Source: Alisma plantago-aquatica
Taxonomy: Eukaryota > Streptophyta > Magnoliopsida > Alismatales > Alismataceae
DNA length: 64,000 bases
NCBI GenBank assembly: GCA_963693085.1
Contig: OY856414.1
Location: 264,191,001-264,255,000 of the forward strand
Reading direction: 5' to 3'
Numbering within the stretch: position 1 is the first letter of the stretch; the number at the start of each line of letters is the position of its first letter. The position numbers and the translations under genes are program-made. Of the stretch, positions 47,719 through 59,575 are shown piece by piece. The notes under the pieces were generated by a model. It was not told the origin of the DNA. It saw only the letters and a program-made list of their open reading frames with translations, and ran no database searches.

Positions 47719-49641
47719 TTGGGGACCATTTCATCTTTCTTCTTGTAGGTACTTGCAAATGGATTGACTTGAGCTATTGAATTGCAAATAGACTTCTCAA
47801 TCCAAATGAAAGAAGAAAGGTGATATGTGTAGAGGGTGAAAACAAGTGGAAAAAGGAATGGTAAGCACAAAGGTAATGTTTTATTGCTTATAACCATTTC
47901 TAACTCATTTTTGTCAAGTTAGTGTGCACTATACATATAGTTTTTGAGTCAAAAGTGGTATTTTGAGTTTCTCTTCACACTCTTTCTCAAAAACTATTTC
48001 TAATGCTTCTATAGTGCATTACCAACTTGCTTAGACATGTTTGGATATGGTTTGTATTTCTAGCATGCCTTTAAATATGTTTTTATGAAATATGTGTGCT
48101 TTTTGACAGCTGCTCTGTCAGTAGAGTTTGCCCTATTGAAACTTGACCGATAGGCACCAATGGGTGTTGCCAACAGCTGTCATCGGTCGAGTTGTCAATG
48201 CACAGAACTCGATTGATAACACTGTGCACAGAATATACATTTGTCTTATTGAGTGAGAATTTCCCTCTCAACTAGATTTTCTCAACCGATATCCTTATTC
48301 TTTGGCACTCTCATTTGGTACCTTTATAAATGCATATTGCCATGTTCTAAATTTCCTATCTTGTTTACAACTCTATCTCTCTAATTGCTCTAAATTGGTA
48401 TACCTATATCTTGCAATTACTTGCTTTGAGTTGTTTTGCAGGTTTTGATGATGATCTCTTTGGATCTCTTGGTTGTATCTTAAATTGCTTTCGTTGTGCT
48501 CTAACTTGCTACATCTATCTATGTGTATATCTTGTGTTGATACAACCTTGAGGTTCTTAGGGGTAATCATCTTTTGGTAAAGATGCATATTTATATGTGA
48601 GTTATATCCTTTCATGCTTCTAAAATTGCTTATCTCTTTGTTTGGATATATCTCTACATCTACTCATAGCTTGCTTTATCTTGTGTATCTTTTGGTATCT
48701 CTTGCTATGATCTAGATCCTACTAGTAGTCCTAACTTGTGATAACATCTACTAGTAGTTCATATACATGTAGTTCTAACCTTGTTTATATTTGGCATCCT
48801 TGCTCATCTATATGCTATGCTTGTATTTTATCTCATACATGCTCAAGATTGTTCCTTGAATCACATATCTACTATCTTGAGTTGCTTGCATAACATTGTG
48901 ATGTAGGGTACATAGATCTACATTGTATGTAGAAATTGGAGTATTTTTGGATTTTATGCACATTTTTCTCCTGTTTCAGTTTTTGGTGCAAGACTAGTGT
49001 TTTTATGCAGAAACGGCCTTCTAAGAAAGACTCGTCGCTTTGCCATGAGCTCTGATGGTTTTTGGTCAAATTCCGTCACCTTGAGTGTCAAAATTGTGTT
49101 TTATTGTTTTCTGCAGCACCTTATCTTGCATTGTTGGGCTGTTCAAGTATACGCTTTAACTTGCTTTTCTTTCAATGCTTGGACAATCCCCTATCTGTGC
49201 TCTTCTACTCTCCTTATATATATTTGTGTTATCTCCTTTCTTTTTAACAAGTGATGTTTCTTACTTTATTCATATCCCCACATTTTGAAATGACAAAGGG
49301 GGAGAAAGGTATGTCTTCTTTTAAAAGCAGAAGAAGGCATGTCTTACATGAAGAGGAGAAGCATGTCCATGTAAAAGGGAGAAGGTAAAGGGGAGAAGAC
49401 ATATATGTGTAGAACATATATGAGTAGAAGACATAGTATTCTATAAATGTTATGAAAGCTGACCATGCATGAGAAATAACATCAATTGAGGGGGAGTATG
49501 AGAACTCCATGCACATCAATTGAGGGGGAGCATATGAGCTCAGTCCTATTGAAACCCCTAGGTTTCTCCAAAGGTATGATTTTACTTAAAAGGTTTCAAT
49601 ACATTTATGGAATGGTTTGTCATCTTCAAAAAGGGGGAGAT
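47719..49641 (+). other. Gag-only unit 1, 3' non-coding region with polypurine tract
   Basis: About 1.9 kb of T-rich sequence without a conserved frame; short frames differ between the units. Two GGTCGAGTT-type inverted repeats lie at 48115-48150 and 48180-48225, in decayed form. The polypurine tract AAAAAGGGGGAGAT ends at 49641, directly before LTR1. Confidence 0.7.
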
Positions 49642-50000
49642 TGTTGACTCAAGGTCAATTAGGTCAATCTTGACTCACGTCCAAGTTGACTAAACCTGTG
49701 TTTTGATGATGACTAACCATTCCACATATTAGTGTCTAATGCTTATGCTTGAGTGATTTCAAATTAGGTATAGACACACTCCAATTGCCCTAACTTGCGC
49801 ATCTCAAATTGGAGAAAAGACAAGTCAAAGTCATACAAGTGCACATTTTTGTAATATGATGTATATCCATTAGAATCATGTTGTAAATCACTTGTAATGA
49901 TTGTATGACTTGTAATTAAGCTTAAAAAATATCAGGAGCACTTAGATCGAATATTAGCACTTTAAATGCAACTTTGAAAATTGATTACAGGCACTTTGTC

Positions 50001-50226
50001 ATTCGAGTTTGCCAGCCTAAAAACTCGACCGATCATCCTTGATCAATTTACTAAATATTGCATCGGTCGAGTTGTGTTTACACATAACTCGACCGATGGA
50101 GTAACTGGCCAAATCGATTTTCATTGGTCGGTCGAGTTTCCTCAGGACAAACTCGACTGATGGTCTGAATATCAGCTTTATCTTTTACTCTATCGATGGA
50201 GTTACCCTTATAGAAACTCGACCGAT
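50001..50226. repeat. Four tandem hairpins in LTR1
   Basis: Inverted repeats at about 50003-50032, 50061-50099, 50126-50160 and 50189-50226. The best (50061-50099) pairs CATCGGTCGAGTT with AACTCGACCGATG, 13 bp without mismatch around a 13-base loop. Equivalents lie in LTR2 (about 55656-55885) and LTR3 (about 59877-60105). They sit about 130-360 bases upstream of the TATA box. Confidence 0.88.
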
Positions 50227-50362
50227 TGAACTGTACGGAAAAGTGCAGAAAAGTGTTTCTAGCCGTTTTGGAGTTGCAACAAGTGAAAATAGATCCATTG
50301 CAAGCCACAAAATGGCTAGTTTTCTTTCACAAGTGTTCCCAAAGGCTAAGAGGTATCCCATC

Positions 50363-50370
50363 TATAAATA
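50363..50370 (+). promoter_or_regulatory. LTR1 TATA box
   Basis: TATAAATAGGACCCC, conserved at 56020-56027 in LTR2 and 60242-60249 in LTR3. Transcription would start about 30 bases further on. Confidence 0.7.
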
Positions 50371-51245
50371 GGACCCCTTGGGCTTCATTCTAAGGTTGAG
50401 CATTCATTGCAAACTCTATGTGAGGTTCCTATTCTATAGTTGAGTGCCTCCTACAGCCTCCTCTCTCTCTCTCTAAGCTTCATCACTTGCTACATCCATT
50501 AGAGTGAGTAGGAAATCTGTAAGAGAGCTAGTCCTATATGTATATCTTGTGAGGCTCTCACTTCCACCACCTCCCCATCTCTCATTTGCAATCATGAAGA
50601 TGAAGGTTCTCTCTCTTGTCTAAGAGAGGTGAAGAAGAACAATGGAAGGAGTCCCTTGGTGAAGATCAAGGCTGAAGACTTGGAGTTAGAGTGGGTAAGC
50701 CCTTGGAGAAGGCAGAAGACTCAAGCTCAAGTGGGTAAGACCTTGGTGGAAGCTTCTCCGAGTGAAGGTGAAGTCAAAAGCTGAAGATCCAAGAAGAGTG
50801 GGTAATCCCTGCAAGGCTGAAGACTTGTACAAGAGTGGGTAAGTCCTTGGAGAAGGCCGAAGACTCTTACAAAGTGGGTAAGTCCTTGGTAAGGTTGAAG
50901 ACTCTTTGTATTGGATAGGTAAGTCTTTTGTTTGGTCATGCATTGTATGTCTTATGAATGAATATAAGAGTGTAATAGTTTGGAAGTCCTAGAGGTTGAC
51001 CTCTCTAGGCAAGTGGACTAACACACTTCTAGGTTGAAGTGTGGAACCACTCTAAATAGCTTGTCAAATTGGTGCATGTTCAATCTCTCTCTCCCTTGCT
51101 ATGTATGTTTTAGTTGCACTCAAATTACCTATTTAGCAACCTTATTTTGTCATATACCTTGAAGGTTTAATGAGTTTTGTTAAGTGATTTCAGCTCTATT
51201 CACCCCCCTCTAGAGCATCTAATCACCCATCTAGGAACCAACAAT

Positions 51246-51260
51246 TGGTATCAGAGCGGG
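51246..51260 (+). other. Primer binding site, unit 2
   Basis: TGGTATCAGAGCGGG, complementary to initiator tRNA-Met, two bases after LTR1. Confidence 0.9.
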
Positions 51261-51294
51261 TCTTCTCCAAGCATACTTAAACAAGTAGGAGAAT

Positions 51295-53157
51295 ATGGGT
51301 GACTACCTAGGAGGGAGATTCTTGACCAGCCTTCCAATCTTTGATGGGAGAAATTTCCTCTATTGGAGAAGAAGGCTTCAATTCTACATCCAAGGATCAA
51401 GTCTTGAGATGTGGCAAATGGTGAACAGCCCATACATGCTACCAAAGACAAAGATTGAAGATTGGGATGAAGCTACCTTGATGAAAGCAACCTTGAATGC
51501 TAGAGCCATGCACATCCTATATGCCTCCATGACCCCCACTGAGTTCAACCAGATTTCTTCATGTGAAACAACCTATGAAGTATGGAAAAAGCTTTGCATC
51601 ACTTATGAAGGAACAGATCAAGTGAAGAAAAGCAAAGTCTACATGCTCAAAGTGCTGCTTGAGAACTTCAAGATGGGAAAGGAGGAGAGTATAGACAACA
51701 TGTACTCAAGGCTCAACACCATTTTGAATGGTCTTGTTGTTGTAGTACATCCTACGTCTAGTGGAGAGATCAACTCAAAGATCCTTAGAACTCTCCCCAA
51801 GCAGTGGGGACCCAAGGTGACCTCCATTGAAGAAGCAAGGTCTCTTAGGGATATTCCTATTGAAGAGCTCATTGCAAATCTACAAGCACATTAAGCTACA
51901 CTTGACAAGAGGGAGGAAGTAGAAAGATAAGAAAAGAAAGAGCTAAAGAGAATAAAGAAGGCTGAAATGAAGGATCAAATTGAGGCTATCATGGAACAAG
52001 TCTCTCCATCCTCTCAAGCTAAAGAAGATGGCATATAATCTAAAGGTAAATTCTACAAAGTCAAGTCCTCCTCAATGCGGTGCTTCACATGTGGAAAGAA
52101 GGGTCACTACAAGGAAGATTGCCCACAAGGCAAAAAGACCCATCTTCATAAGAAGGAGAAATGGCACTCAAGCTCAAGTGGCTCCACCAACTCAAGCTCA
52201 AGTGAAGGATCAAGCTCAAGCTCTAGTGATGAAGGAGAATGCCATTTTGCTCTTATACCATCAACAAGTGAAGACTCAACTGAGGTAAATCTAAACTCTT
52301 TAGATAAAGAATCTTTGATTTCTATTATTCATGATATTTCTACCTCTCTTAAGTCTTCTAAAAAGAAAAAGAAAAAGCTTGCTAGAATTGTTGATAATTT
52401 GCATATAGAACTAGATGATCTTGAATATGCTAATTATTGCTTGCTTAATGATAAAAATGATTGTCTTAGTCAAGTAGACTCTATTAAACTTGAAAATGCT
52501 AGTTTGCTTGATAAGATTAGATTTCTAGAAGCTCAACCTCTCATGCCTAGTTCTAATGAAGAGCATACTTTAATTGTTGATTCTCTCATGCATGACATTG
52601 ATGTTCTTAAATCTAAAAACAAGGACAAAGATTTTGTTTTGCATGAATTAGAAATAGAAAATGCCTCCTTTCTTTCTAAAATCAATGGGCATGAATCTTG
52701 TTCTAGTTCTACAAGTAGAGAGAATGATGTTGCTGCTCTTTATATTGATAGAGATTCTCATTTAACTAAAGTTCTTTGCTTAGAAAATTATCTTTTACAC
52801 GCTAGAGATAATATCAATCATTTATCTTCTACTATTACTTCTCTTATGCATGATAATGATAGTTTGAGATCTTCTTTGCAAAGATTCTTAGTTGGTAAAA
52901 AGAGTCTTAATGAAATCCTACACTATTCTACTAAACAAATTGGTAGACATGGTTTAGGATATGATAGTAGTCAAGGGAACAACAAAGATAAAGGACCTCC
53001 AATATTCAATGGAAAATCCTCTAGTTTCAAGACTATGGGCACATGCAACTATTGCAATGATTTTGGTCATTATTCTTCTTGTTGTCCTTTTAGGAAAGCA
53101 CCCAAGAGCAATAGGACTTGGGTCGCTAAACTAACCCCTCTGGACCCAAAAACATGA
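51295..53157 (+). pseudogene. Gag 2 (three nonsense codons)
   Basis: The frame starts MGDYLGGRFL at 51295, about 50 bases after the LTR, and runs for 621 codons in one phase. Regions: DUF4219-like N-terminus (FDGRNFLYWRRRLQFYIQG), UBN2 to about residue 190, zinc knuckle CFTCGKKGHYKEDC at about 263-276, a Ser-rich acidic stretch, Lys-rich KSSKKKKKKLARIV, a coiled coil, and a second knuckle CNYCNDFGHYSSCC. In-frame TAA codons lie at 51892-51894, 51928-51930 and 52036-52038, between UBN2 and the first knuckle. Both knuckles are chemically complete. The protein would package element RNA. Confidence 0.88.
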
Positions 53158-55295
53158 TTGGGGACCATTTCATCTTTCTTCTTGTAGGTACTTGCAAATG
53201 GATTGATTTGAGCTATTGAATTGCAAATTGACTTCTCAATCCACATGAAAGAAGAAATGTGAGATGTGTAGAGGGTGACAACAAGTGGAAAAAGGAATGG
53301 GAAGCGCAAAGGTAATGTTTTCTTGCTTATAACCATTTCTAACTCATTTTTGTCAAGTTAGTGTGCACTATACATATAGTTTTTGAGTCAAAAGTGGTAT
53401 TTTGTGTTTCTCTTCACACTCTTGCTCAAAAACTGTTTCTAATGCTTCTATAATGCATTACCAACTTGCTTAGACATGTTTGGATATGGTTTGTATTTCT
53501 AGCACGCCTTTAAATATGTTTTTATGAAATACAAGTGCTTTTTGACAACTGTTCTATCAGTCGAGTTTTCCCTATTAAAACTCGACCGATATGCACCAAT
53601 GGGTGTTGCCAACAGCTGTTATCAGCTGAGTTGTCAATGCACAGAACTCAACCGATAACACTGTGCACAGAATATTTATTTGGCTTATTGAGTGAGAATT
53701 TCCCTCTCATCTAGCATGCCTTTAAATATGTTTTTATGAAATATATGTGCTTTTGACAGTTGCTCTGTCGGTCGAGTTTGCCCTATTGAAAATCAACCGA
53801 TAGGCACCAATGGGTGTTGCCAACAGTTGTCATCGGTCGAGTTGTCAATGCACAGAACTCGATTGATAACACTGTGCACAGAATATACATTTGGCTTATT
53901 GAGTGAGAATTTCCCTCTCAACTAGATTTTCTCAACCAATATCATTATTCTTTGGCACTCTCATTTGGTACCTTTATATATGCATATTGCCATGTTCTAA
54001 ATTGCCTATCTTGTTTACAACTCTATCTCTCTAATTGCTCTAAATTGGTATACCTATATCTTGCAATTACTTGCTTTGAGTTGTTTTGCAAGTTTTGATG
54101 ATGATCTCTTTGGATCTCTTGGTTGTGTCTTAAATTGCTTCCGTTGTGCTCTAACTTGCTACATCTATCTAGGTGTATATCTTATGTTGATACAACCTTG
54201 AGGTTCTTAGGGGTAATCATCTTTTGGTAAAGATGCATATTTATATGTGAGTTATATCCTTTCATGCTTCTAAAATTGCTTATCTCTTTGTTTGGATATA
54301 TCTCTACATCTACTCATAGCTTGCTTTATCTTGTGTATCTTTTGGTATCTCTTGCTATGATCTAGATCCTACTAGTAGTCCTAACTTGTGATAACATCTA
54401 CTAGTAGTTCATATACATGTAGTTCTAACCTTGTTTATAATTGGCATCCTTGCTCATCTATATGCTATGCTTGTATCTTATCTCATACATGCTCAAGATT
54501 GTTCCTTGAATCGCATATCTACTATCTTAAGTTGCTTGCATAACATTGTGATGTAGGGTACATAGATCTATATTGTATGTAGAAATTGGAGTATTTTTGG
54601 ATTTTATGCACATTTTGCTCCAGTTTCAGTTTTTGGTGCAAGACTAGTGTTTTTCATGCAGAAATGGCATTCTAAGAAAGGCTCATCGCTTTGCCATGAG
54701 CTCTGATGGTTTTTGGTCAAATTCCGTCACCTTGAGGGTCAAAATTGTGTTTTATTGTTTTTTTGCAACATATTATCTTGCATTGTTGGGTTGTTCAAGT
54801 ATATGCTTTAACTTGCTTTTATTTCTATGCTTGGACAAGCCCCAATCTGTGCTCTTCTACTCTCCTTATATATATATTTTTGTTATCTCCTTTCTCTTTA
54901 ACAAGTGATGTTTCTTACTTTCTTCATAACCCCACTTTTTGAAATGACAAAGGGGGAGAAAGGTATGTCTTCTTTTAAAAGCGGAAGAAGGCATGTCTTA
55001 CATGAAGAGGAGAAGCATGTCCATGTAAAAGGGAGAAGGTAAAGGGGAGAAGACATATATGTGTAGAACATATATGAGTAGAAGACATAGTATTCTATAA
55101 ATGTTATGAAAGCTAACCATGCAGGAGAAATAACATCAATTGAGGGGGAGTATGAGAACTCCATGCACATCAATTGAGGGGGAGCATATGAGCTCAGTCC
55201 TATTGAAACCCCTAGGTTTCTCCAAAGGTATGATCTTACTTAAAAGGTTTCAATACATTTATGGAATGGTTTGTCATCTTCAAAAAGGGGGAGAT
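53158..55295 (+). other. Gag-only unit 2, 3' non-coding region with polypurine tract
   Basis: Matches the unit 1 region but contains a 212-base tandem duplication (53499-53710 and 53711-53922) that units 1 and 3 lack, so its GGTCGAGTT hairpin pair is present twice. The polypurine tract is 55282-55295. Confidence 0.8.
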
Positions 55296-56898
55296 TGTTG
55301 ACTCAAGGTCAATTAGGTCAATGTTGACTCACGTCTAAATTGACTAAACTCGTGTTTTGATGATGACTAACCATTCCACATATTGGTGTCTAATGCTTCT
55401 ACTTGAGTGATTTCAAATTAGGTATAGACACACTCCAATTGCCCTAACTTGCGCATCTCAAATTGGAGAAAAGACTAGTCAAAGTCATACAAGTGCACAT
55501 TTTTGTAATATGATGTATATCCATTAGAATCATGTTGTAAATCACTTGTAATGATTGTATGACTTGTAATTAAGCTTATAAAATATCAGGAGCACTTAGA
55601 TCGAATATTAGAGCACTTTATATGCAACTTTTAAAATTGATTACAGACACTTTGTCAGTCGAGTTTCCCAGCCTGAAAACTCGACCGATCATCCTTGATC
55701 AATTTTCTGGAGATTGCATCAGTCGAGTTGTGTTTACACAGAACTCGACCGATGGAGTAAATGGCCAAATCGATTTTCATTGGTCGGTTGAGTTTCCTCA
55801 GGAAAACATTGACCGATGGTCTGAATATCGGTTTTGTCTTTTACTCTATCGGTCGAGTTACCCTTATAGAAACTCGACCGATTGCACTATACGAAAAAGT
55901 GTAGAAAAGTGTTTCTAGCCGTTGTGGAGTTGCACCAAGTGAAAATAGATCTGTTGCAAGCCACAAAATGGCTAGTTTTCATTCACAAGTGTTCCCAAAG
56001 GCTAAGAGGCATCCCCAGCTATAAATAGGACCCCTTGTGCTTCATTCCAAGGTTGAGCATTCATTGCAAACTCTATGTGAGGTTCCTATTCTATAGTTGA
56101 GTCCCTCCTACAGCCTCCTCTCTCTCTCTAAGCATAATCACTTGCTATATCCATTAGAGTGAGTAGGAAATCTGTAAGAGAGCTAGTCCTATATGTATAT
56201 CTTGTGAGGCTCTCACTTCCACCACCTTCCCATCTCTCATTTGGAAACATGAAGATGAAGGTTCTGTCTCTTGTCCAAGAGAGGTGAAGAAGAACAAGGG
56301 AAGGAGTCCCTTGGTGAAGATCAAGGCTGAAGACTTGGAGCTAGAGTGGGTAAGCCTTTGGAGAAGGCAGAAGACTCAAGCTCAAGTGGGTAAGACCTTG
56401 GTGGAAGCTTCTCCGAGTGAAGGTGAAGTCAAAAGCTGAAGATCCAAGAAGAGTGGTTAATCCCTGCAAGGCTGAAGACTTTTGCAACAGTGGGTAAGTC
56501 CTTGGAGAAGGCCGAAAACTCTTACAAAGTGGGTAAGTCCTAGGTAAGGTTGAAGACTCTTTGTATTGGATAGGTAAGTCTTTTGTTTGGTCATGCATTG
56601 TATGTCTTATGAATGAATATAAGAGTGTAATAGTTTGGGAGTCCTAGAGGTTGACCTCTCTAGGCAAGTGGAGTGACACACTTCTAGTTTGAAGTGTGGA
56701 ACCACTCTAAATAGCTTGTCAAATTGGTGCATGTTCAATCTCTCTCTCCCTTTCTATATATGTTTTAGTTGCACTCAAATTACCTATTTAGCAACCTTAT
56801 TTTGTCATATACCTTGAAGGTTTAATGAGTTTTGTTAAGTGATTTCAGCTATATTCACCCCCCTCTAGAGCATCTAATCACCCATCTAGGATCCAACA
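55296..56898 (+). mobile_element. LTR2 of the gag-only array
   Basis: 1603 bases, TGTTGACTCAAGG to GGATCCAACA, collinear with LTR1 and very similar. TATA box at 56020-56027, four hairpins at about 55656-55885. Confidence 0.92.
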
Positions 56899-56900
56899 AT

Positions 56901-56915
56901 TGGTATCAGAGCGGG
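56901..56915 (+). other. Primer binding site, unit 3
   Basis: TGGTATCAGAGCGGG, two bases after LTR2. Confidence 0.9.
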
Positions 56916-56949
56916 TCTTCTCCAAGAATATTTCAACAAGTAGGAGAAG

Positions 56950-58811
56950 ATGGGTGACTACCTAGGAGGGAGATTCTCGACCAGCCTTCCAATATTTGAT
57001 GGGAGCAATTTCCTCTATTGGAGAAGAAGGCTTCAATTCTACATCCAAGGATCAAGTCTTGAGATGTGGAAAATGGTGAACAGCCCATACATGCTAACAA
57101 AGACAAAGATTAAAGAATGGGATGAAACTACCTTGATGAAAGCAACCTTGAATGCTAGAGCCATGCACATCCTATATGCCTCAATGACCCCCACCGAGTT
57201 CAACCGGATTTCTTAATGTGCACATCCTATGAGGTATGGAAAAAGCTTTGCATCACTTATGAAGGAACAAATCAAGTGAATGAAAGCAAATTCTACATAC
57301 TCAAAGGGCTGCTTGAGAACTTCAAGATGGGAAAGGAGGAGAGTATAGCCAACATGTACTCAAGGCTCAACACCATTTTGAATGGTCTTGCTGTTGTAGG
57401 ACATCCTATGTCTAGTGGAGAGATCAACTCAAAGATCCTTAGAACTCTCCCCAAGCAGTGGGAACCCAAGGTGACCTCCATTGAAGAAGCAAGGTCTCTT
57501 AGGGATATTCCTATTGAAGAGCTCATTGGAAATCTACAAGCACATGAAGCTACACTTGACAAGAGGGAGGAAGTAGAAAGACAAGAAAATAAAGAGCTAA
57601 AGAGAATGATGAAGGCTGAAATGAAGGCTCAAATTGAAGCTATCATGGAACAAGTCTCTCCATCCTCTCAAGCTAAAGAAGATGCCATGTACTCTAAAGG
57701 TAAATTCTACAAAGCCAAGTCCTCCTCCATGCGGTGCTTCACATGTGGAAAGAAGGTTCACTACAGGGAAGATTGCCCACAAGGCAAAAAGACCCATCTT
57801 CACAAGAAAGAGAAATGGCACTCAAGCTCAAGTGGCTCCTCCAACTCAAGCTCAAGTGAAGGATCAAGCTCAAGCTCTAGTGATGAAGGAGAATGCCATT
57901 TTGCTCTTATAGAATCAACAAGTGAAGACTCAAATGAGGTAAATATAAACTCTTTAGATAAAGAATCTTTGATTGCTATTATTCATGATATTTGTGCCTC
58001 TCTTAAGTCTTCTAAAAAGAAAAAGAAAAAGCTTGCTAGAATTGTTGATAATTTGCATATAGAACTAGATGATCTTGAATATGCTAATTCTTGCTTGCTT
58101 AATGATAAAAATGATTGTCTTAGTCAAGTAGACTCTCTTAAACTTGAAAATGCTAGTTTGATTGATAAGATTAGATTTCTTGAAGCTCAACCTCTCATGC
58201 CTAGTTCTAATGAAGAGCATACTTTAATTGTTGATTATCTCATGCATGACATTGATGTTCTTAAATCTGAAAACAAGGACAAAGATTTTTTTTTGCATGA
58301 ATTAGAAATAGAAAATTCCTCCTTGCTTTCTAAAATCAATCGGCATGAATCTTGTTCTAGTTCTACAAGTAGAGAGAATGATGTTGCTGCTCTTCAAATT
58401 GATACAGATTCTCATTTAACTAAAGTTCTTTGCTTAGAAAATGATCTTTTACATGCTAGAGATAATATCAATCATTTATCTTCTACTATTACTTCTCTTA
58501 TGCATGATAATGATAGTTTGAGATCTTCTTTGCAAAGATTCTTAGTTGGTAAAAAGAGTCTTAATGACATCCTACACTATTCTACTAAAGAAATTGGTAG
58601 ACATGGTTTAGGATATGATAGTAGTCGAGGGAACAACAAAGAGAAAGGACCTCCAATATTCCATGGAGAATCCTCTAGTTCCAAGACTACGGGCACATGC
58701 AACTATTGCAATGATTTTGGTCATTATTCTACTTGTTGTCCTTTTTGGAAAGCACCCAAGAGAAATAGGACTTGGGTTGCTAAACTAACCCCTCTGGACC
58801 CAAAAACATGA
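56950..58811 (+). pseudogene. Gag 3 (one nonsense codon plus frameshift)
   Basis: Starts MGDYLGGRFS at 56950. At 57214-57216 TCA has become TAA and a one-base deletion follows, so the remaining 531 codons run in another phase to 58811. After this lesion the frame is intact through UBN2, knuckle 1 (CFTCGKKVHYREDC), the Ser-rich stretch, the coiled coil and knuckle 2 (CNYCNDFGHYSTCC). This is the best preserved long gag frame of the array. Confidence 0.88.
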
Positions 58812-59575
58812 TTGGGGACCATTTCATCTTTCTTTATGTAGGTACTTACAAATGGATTGACTTGAGCTCTTGAATTGCAAATTGACTTGTCAATCCACAT
58901 GAAAGAAGAAAGGTGAGATGTGTAGAGGGTGACAACAAGTGGAAAAAGGAATGGTAAGCACAAAGGTAATCTTTTCTTGCTTATAACCATTTCTAACTCG
59001 TTTTTGTCAAGTTAGTGTGCACTATACATATAGTTTTTGAGTCAAAAGTGGTATTTTGTGTTTCTCTTCACACTCTTGCTCAAAAACTGTTTCTAATGCT
59101 TCTATAGTGCATTACCAACTTTCATAGACATGTTTGGATATGGTTTGTATTTCTAGCATGCCTTTAAATATGTTTTTATGAAATATATGTGCTTTTTGAC
59201 AACTGCTCTGTCGGTCAAGTTTGCCCTATTGAAACTCGACCGATAGGCACCAATGGGTGTTGCCAACAGCTGTCATCGGTCGAGTTGTCAATGCACAGAA
59301 CTCGACCGATAACACTGTGCACAGAATATACATTTGGCTTATTGAGTGAGAATTTCCCTCTCAACTAGATTTTTTCAACCAATATCCTTATTGTTTGGCA
59401 CTCTCATTTGGTACCTTTATATATTCATATTGCCATGTTCTAAATTTCCTATCTTGTTTACAACTCTATCTCTCTAATTGCTCTAAATTGGTATATGCAT
59501 ATTGCCATGTTCTAAATTGCCTATCTTGTTTACAACTCTATCTCTCTAATTTCCTATCTTGTTTACAACTCTACC
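58812..59575 (+). other. Gag-only unit 3, shortened 3' region
   Basis: Collinear with units 1 and 2 up to about 59475, then two extra partial copies of a TATCTTGTTTACAACTCTA segment (to 59575). The sequence then jumps into the LTR. About 1.3 kb is missing, including the polypurine tract and the first ~60 bases of the LTR. Confidence 0.8.

Larger units (their letters stand above)
49642..51243 (+). mobile_element. LTR1 of the gag-only array
   Basis: 1602 bases from TGTTGACTCAAGG to GGAACCAACA. It carries four GTCGAGTT/AACTCGAC hairpins in the upstream part, a TATA box at 50363-50370, and tandem GAAGACT/GTGGGTAAG repeats at 50690-50930 in which the minus strand reads short Leu/Pro/Ser frames. 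It is shared by units 1 and 2. Confidence 0.92.

Noticed and set aside
50686..50943. Minus-strand Leu/Pro/Ser frame repeated at 56341-56598 and 60563-60820
   Set aside because: It is the antisense of the GTGGGTAAGTCC/GAAGACT tandem repeats in the LTR and is conserved only through LTR similarity.
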